From positions 186,001 through 250,000 of the forward strand of contig JAANDG010000081.1 in the NCBI GenBank assembly GCA_036852015.1: a DNA stretch of 64,000 bases, read 5' to 3'. How positions within the stretch are numbered: the first letter of the stretch is position 1; every line of letters begins with the position of its first letter. This DNA is from Pelodera strongyloides (taxonomy: Eukaryota; Nematoda; Chromadorea; Rhabditida; Rhabditidae). The notes under the pieces were generated by a model. It worked only from the letters and a program-made list of their open reading frames with translations. It was not told the DNA's origin and did not search any database. The position numbers and the translations under genes are program-made. Below are positions 59,305-64,000 of the stretch, one piece after another.

Positions 59305-59456
59305 TGAGGCCTTATTCATCAACACATGGGGAACCCTCCCTAGGCTCACGGGCGCTCTGAATCTCTCCTACTCTCGCACTCTCTACGCACTCTTTAGCTC
59401 CTTGGGGAGGCCAGGAGGGCTCCCTGTGTGGTGAATACATCCTCAGATCATTAACT
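59305..59456. repeat. TATTCACCAACAC foldback element, copy 2
   Basis: Inverted relative to the copy at 15102. The core TACTCTCGCACTCTCTACGC is shared, and the terminal repeats carry a few changes. Confidence 0.8.
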
Positions 59457-60013
59457 CGATATTCTACTCCGATCTGATTCTACTTTTACGCTTACTTGTT
59501 GCATTCATTTTGCTCAAATCCGTTGGTCTCTTATTAGCAATTTTTTTCCATTTTGGTTTTCAGGGGAGGTTTGTGGTACCAACGAATCTGCCCAAACGTA
59601 TACTTTTTTTTCGTCGTGCATGTTTCTTTTCTTTTTTTCACTTCTAAATATAGTTTTTCAGTTGAAGAACCAACCACCATTGATTCTCTTGTACTTGATC
59701 TGATAGCTTGGTCTCGTTGTATTACTTACTCAAAATAAAATTAAACGAACTATGTTTTTGTTTCGTATTGATTTTTTTACCATAAACTTGGTTATTCAAC
59801 AATTAATAGATACAGTTTGTTAGTCGACAATGCTAATTATGGTGTCTAGCGGCTAATTAAGTGTTTTCTTTCTCGAAAGAGGGGTTCAAAGGTACGGTAT
59901 TGGAAGTTTTCACGAGTGGACAACATAACGTCAGGGATAAATCAACAGGCATTAATGTAACATGTAATGGTTAATTTTTTATATGCTGTTTCGAGACAGA
60001 ATATAATATAGTT

Positions 60014-61983
60014 TTATAGAATAGTACAACATCCGCCGCCTTTCTTCTTGCCTTCTGCTGCGGCAGGTTGAGGAGCTGATCGAGGTTGTTCATTGGAAGC
60101 CTGCAATGAGAAAAAGATTGAAGACGTGGTCATCGTACTGATGAGACCCAACTACAGCAAAATCTTCGTATACGATCAGGATCGATACGGGGTTATCGTG
60201 TTAAAAAACTTGATAGACTTGGTCTATCAATATTCTCCTTTACATATTTCCTTATATTATTTACTTCGTTTTTAATTAAATACTAATCAAGACGTAGTGT
60301 GGGTGTGCGCTTCACTGGCCCACCGTGGAATTGGTTTCAGGACGGCTACTATTATCAACCCGAGAACCTTTCCACTCCGACGATTTACCGTAGTAACGTT
60401 CACTACACTACTACTGAACTTGTTTCAGGGGTTGCTATGCTATGATCCGAGAACCCTTGCAATCCTCTTCGATGTACAGTAGTCAAGTTGCATTACTTCT
60501 GGTTACTGTACTGCAGAAAGTATAGAGAGATTGAGCTAGGTATAGACATAGTGAGAGAAGAGGATTTCAGTGTTTGGGAGCTTTGAGAGAGCGAACCTAT
60601 TGCAAACTGTCCGAGCATGCTGATTTGGTCATGGTTGCCTACCGTTTGTGGATTAGATGCTGCTTGTGGCGGAGCAGGGGCCGCAGGCGCAGCGGCGGCT
60701 GCTGGAGCCGCAGCTGGTGCTTCTTGTGGTTTCTGAATGCGGATGCGTTGAACTTCAGAAAGCATTAAGTATACATTTATGGTTGCCAGTTCCAAAATTT
60801 ATATGATTACTATGATATTGTATTTTTTCGAAATGCACATGACTCTCAATCTCACTCTACCTGTTGACTAGTGTCCTTGTCCTTCGATGCATCTTTATCC
60901 TTCTTGTCTCCGCTGCCTTCGGATGCCGGTTTTGTTGGCGCTTCTGTGACTTGCGTTGGAGCGGGTTTCGCTGCTTCTGACTGGAAATGAAGATTATTTT
61001 CATTCAGCGAAGCACCGGCTCGCAACGTGTGAGCGAGAGCGTTGCCGCGTGCAAAGGTGCACGCACACTCATAATTCATAATGCATCATCGCCACCGTAA
61101 AACCTAACGAACCTCTTTTTCTTTCTTTGATTTGTCCTTTTTCTGACTTTTGTCCGCTCCTGATTCCTTCTTTCGTGCACCACTTTTTTTCGCGTTCTGC
61201 AATTACTATTAGAAGTTATTGATAATATATATCATTCTGTCAGCTTGATCTCTAACTTAAAATTTACTGCTGGCGAGAAAAACTATGTGCTGAAAATTTT
61301 AATAGAATTTTAATAAAGTGCCGTATTCTCGACAGTACTAAGTACTAAGTTTACTTGCACAAATGATACTAGGGCATATGAAGCAAAAATATTATAATTT
61401 ATTATATCACAAAGATGCAGTCAGCCTCACCCTCTCACTTTTCTTATCTCCTTTTTTGTCTTTCTCATCGTCGTCGCTGAAGCTGAAAGGGAATCGGATG
61501 AGATTATACTAAAAGTAAATCTCAGACTTAATCCCAATAATGTTGATAAACGCTAATTAATAATGATACTAATTAATAATTAACTTACTCTGAAAATTCC
61601 ACATCGTCGTATCCCTTGCGTTTCGCCTTTTCTGGGGTTAACTGAAAATCGTTGTTTCTTTTACAAGTACAATTGAATAAATCATAAGTATAAGACAATT
61701 TAACCATATGCAAAGCAAATTGAACTGTGTTGGACAACCGTAAGTGAGGGCGTTTCATGTTGCACTTTTCGAAAGGAAAACATGCGAATTTATACTGTAT
61801 TTCTTACTTTCTCCAAGCATTGGAACCTTTCGGAAGTGTCCATCCCAAACGTTAAATTTGCATGTTTTCCTTTCGGCAAGAGCAACCCGAACGCGCCGGG
61901 CGTCAGTTTTATTAATTTTATTAATTCTTAAAAAAACCCACTTTATTAGCGCCTCCTTTTGCAATTTCTTCTATGTTAGCCAT
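60014..61983 (-). CDS. Unrecognised Lys-rich protein with C-terminal CaaX box
   Basis: Seven exons in transcript order: 61942-61983, 61589-61641, 61440-61482, 61113-61196, 60861-60980, 60643-60732 and 60014-60100; 172 residues, phases consistent. I do not recognise the family. It starts MANIEEIAKGGANK, then an acidic patch (DDVEFSDFSDDDEK). A long Lys/Ser/Asp-rich low-complexity region follows, then Ala/Pro repeats (QEAPAAAPAAAAAPAAPAPP), and finally EGKKKGGGCCTIL. The last four residues CTIL form a CaaX box; Leu at the end favours geranylgeranylation. The preceding Cys and KKK could aid membrane binding. No globular domain or transmembrane helix is seen, so it is probably disordered and membrane-tethered. 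Extra small exons in the longer introns cannot be excluded. Intron 1 contains a foldback element. Confidence 0.7.
61748..61897. repeat. Imperfect foldback element in intron 1 of the CaaX gene
   Basis: Arms of about 45 bp with several mismatches. GAAAGGAAAACATGC occurs in the left arm and its complement in the right. Confidence 0.75.
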
Positions 61984-63144
61984 TTTGGGAATAACGAGAA
62001 ACTGCCCAAAAGAACAGTATGTTGATTATCTAGAAATGACCTGTACTATGCAATGTTTGACGTTTTATACCACTCATTTTTCCTCATATGCTAATTTTTT
62101 TTTCAATGATTGTTCGCGCAAGCCCAACCCTATTTACACGAAAATGTGTTTTCGCAATCCAAGTTCCAGAAACTATGCGTTTCAAGAGGTTCATTTATAA
62201 CGGTATTTTCCTGGTTTACAGTGCGTCATTTCTTATCGTGCGGATCGAGATCTTCACTAAATTACCGCCGATCTGTATGAGCAGTTGTTTATACACAGCA
62301 AATTTTTATTTCAAAATACAATGTGACATAACACTAACGACGTAGCCGCTACGTGCATGCGAGGCCAAAGAGGCCATAACGAAAACGCGAACGGTTTTTT
62401 AGAGCAATGGGTACCATGATTGTTGATATTATTGATCTATACTATCTACTACTATTTGCTGAAACTACATGGATAGACCTATTTTTCTTCTTGTTCATTC
62501 TGCTACGTATTACAGTTGAATGATTTACTCTAACCAGATGCATACTGTATCGATCCATAAAAAATCAATACCACACTTCCTACATGTCTTACAAGAGCTT
62601 CCGATTATTGACCATTCTCCGCCTACACATTCCTGTGAGAAAAGTCATCTAACATACGTCTTCTCTAGCTGTCTGACCTCTCTCGTGGTGTGTTTAATTC
62701 ATCCTCCTTCTCTGTCTCTCTTAATTCTCTCTCTATCTCTTATCACCCTCCTTCTCTAACTCCCTCACTCGTATCTCTCTCCCCTTTACTGTAAAGCAGC
62801 TGTTCCCAGCTTCCAGCACCTTGGTTCTTATTGTTTTTATGACTTCTCTGGAATATCTTTGTATTCAATGCTCTCTAGCTCGCAGAAAACAAATTACAAT
62901 ATCCCTTGCAATGTCACCGTGCAAAAATAGAAGTATGGTATTTATTGATTGTTTTCGTTTTGTTTATTTAGTCTTTTATTTCTTAGTGTTTCATATTCGA
63001 TATGTCGATTTTTTTGCACGCTTGTAAAGCACTAAACCTAAATGGTGAATAATAGCACACTCCGAGAAAATCTGCTACGGCAACGATGCTGTCACCGTGT
63101 TTCCTATGTCGTTTTTGTGTTGCCAGAGGCCGTATTTTAATAGC

Positions 63145-63268
63145 CATCTCGGAATCATTTCGGAACGTTCCGTGGTTCAATTCCGAGATCTTTTCCTAGA
63201 TGGACTCCGAGGTGTTCCGAAACCCTTAGCTCCGACAAAATACCGTTTTCCGAAACGATTCCGAGATG
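63145..63268. repeat. CATCTCGGAATC foldback element
   Basis: The ends are inverted copies of CATCTCGGAATCATTTCGG with one mismatch. Internal CCGAGAT, CCGAGGT and TTCCGAAAC units suggest a nested structure. Confidence 0.75.
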
Positions 63269-63659
63269 AAAATTTCAGTTAAAACCGTCTACTTTCGGTT
63301 TTGGCGCGTATACTGTGGTTATGCTGCGAGACTGGTTTGCAGCATACATGTTTTCCTATATTTGAATTCTCAAATCAATAAACATTTATTGAATACAGTT
63401 GGAAGACGTTATTCCTAATGATAATACCATTTCTTATCACAAATTTACCTAATGATGTTTATTTAAAATACCATACAAGTTTCTCATTCAGTGCACCAGA
63501 AAAAATATGTTTTCCATGGTTGTAACATGGCCTTTGGAAAGCATACATTTTTTCCCAGAACGAATTCCCAACCATATGGTCCATTCCCTTTAAACGGGTA
63601 GTCATGTCAGCACTTAGTGTCAGCTGGACTACATCTCATTTGGAATTCATGGGATATGC

Positions 63660-63722
63660 GCACTACGCAGTGGTTAATTGCCTAATCGTTAGACCCACGT
63701 GAGCCAGACCCAGGTTCTGTCT
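63660..63722 (+). repeat. Degenerate tRNA-like (SINE-like) stretch
   Basis: GCAGTGGTTAATTGCC resembles an A-box region and CCCAGGTTCTGTC a decayed B box, with spacing close to that of a tRNA. No cloverleaf could be drawn convincingly. Confidence 0.3.
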
Positions 63723-63929
63723 TGGAGACCTACATGTCGTTTGATTTTGATGTCCAACTTCTAATATGATCTGCTCGTTTCTCTGTAAGCTGTAGCTAAG
63801 ACTTGTAAATTTACCTTTTCGAACGGTACCTGTATGCGAAACCTTTACAATCCAAACTATCGCCATCTCAACATTTGCATGACCCTTGACACCAAGCATT
63901 CAGAATTGTGTGGCCATAAAAATAAAAGA

Positions 63930-64000
63930 AGGAGAGATAGAGGGTGAGAGAGAGAGGAGGGAGCAAACGAGAGAGAGAGAAAGAGAGAGAGAAAGAGAGA
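63930..64000. repeat. (GA)n tract running off the right edge
   Basis: Interrupted GA repeat continuing to the window end. Confidence 0.9.

Larger units (their letters stand above)
58732..60013. other. Convergent intergenic region (SLX4 / Lys-rich gene)
   Basis: Contains SLX4 poly(A) signals (AATAAA at 58860 and 58891) and a foldback element at 59305-59456. No coding exon was seen. Confidence 0.5.
61984..64000. other. Right-edge intergenic sequence
   Basis: No convincing exon. Contains a TC-rich tract (about 62640-62782), a foldback element (63145-63268), a degenerate tRNA-like stretch (about 63660-63720) and a terminal GA tract. Confidence 0.5.

Overview
The window is nuclear DNA of an invertebrate, most likely a nematode. 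Genes are split into many short exons with (T)nCAG or TTTTAG 3' splice sites. ATP synthase subunit c begins MYCQRL, as I recall for nematode copies. A UBASH3/Sts-like histidine phosphatase without UBA/SH3 domains is present, a type common in nematodes. Several start codons lie 0-31 bases after a splice acceptor with no recognisable upstream exon, as expected of spliced-leader trans-splicing. Species cannot be named from sequence alone.

Layout. (1) 17-2054 (+): 3' end of a Slingshot-type dual-specificity phosphatase, cut by the left edge. (2) 3983-4632 (-): ATP synthase subunit c. (3) 5395-6875 (+): glycolipid transfer protein. (4) 7933-9079 (+): a three-exon gene for a 69-residue protein resembling the NCBP2AS2 family. 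(5) 11107-16121 (-): Goliath/RNF130/RNF150-type membrane RING-H2 E3 ligase, 11 exons. (6) 16.1-29.4 kb: no convincing gene, but foldback elements, (GA)n tracts and a diverged tandem duplication. (7) 29472-37842 (+): kanadaptin (SLC4A1AP), 23 exons. (8) 38480-42038 (+): LENG1. (9) 42852-45091 (+): phosphoglycerate-mutase-fold histidine phosphatase. (10) 46415-58731 (+): SLX4, about 30 exons. (11) 60014-61983 (-): an unrecognised Lys-rich protein ending in a CaaX box. (12) 62-64 kb: repeats only.

The genes are housekeeping or signalling genes without an evident common pathway. Kanadaptin and LENG1 belong to families linked to RNA processing and lie head-to-tail about 640 bp apart; SLX4 is a genome-maintenance scaffold. 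I found no CRISPR array, intact transposase or gene cluster pointing to a new multi-gene system.

The most distinctive content is non-coding. There are at least four families of short terminal-inverted-repeat elements with multiple copies in this window, several single foldbacks, a tRNA-like unit with intact internal promoter boxes inside a LENG1 intron, and precise intronic hairpins. All exon boundaries were read by eye from splice consensus, phase and protein resemblance. Where phase left a choice (SLX4 exons between 55306 and 56490; kanadaptin exon 7) this is stated.
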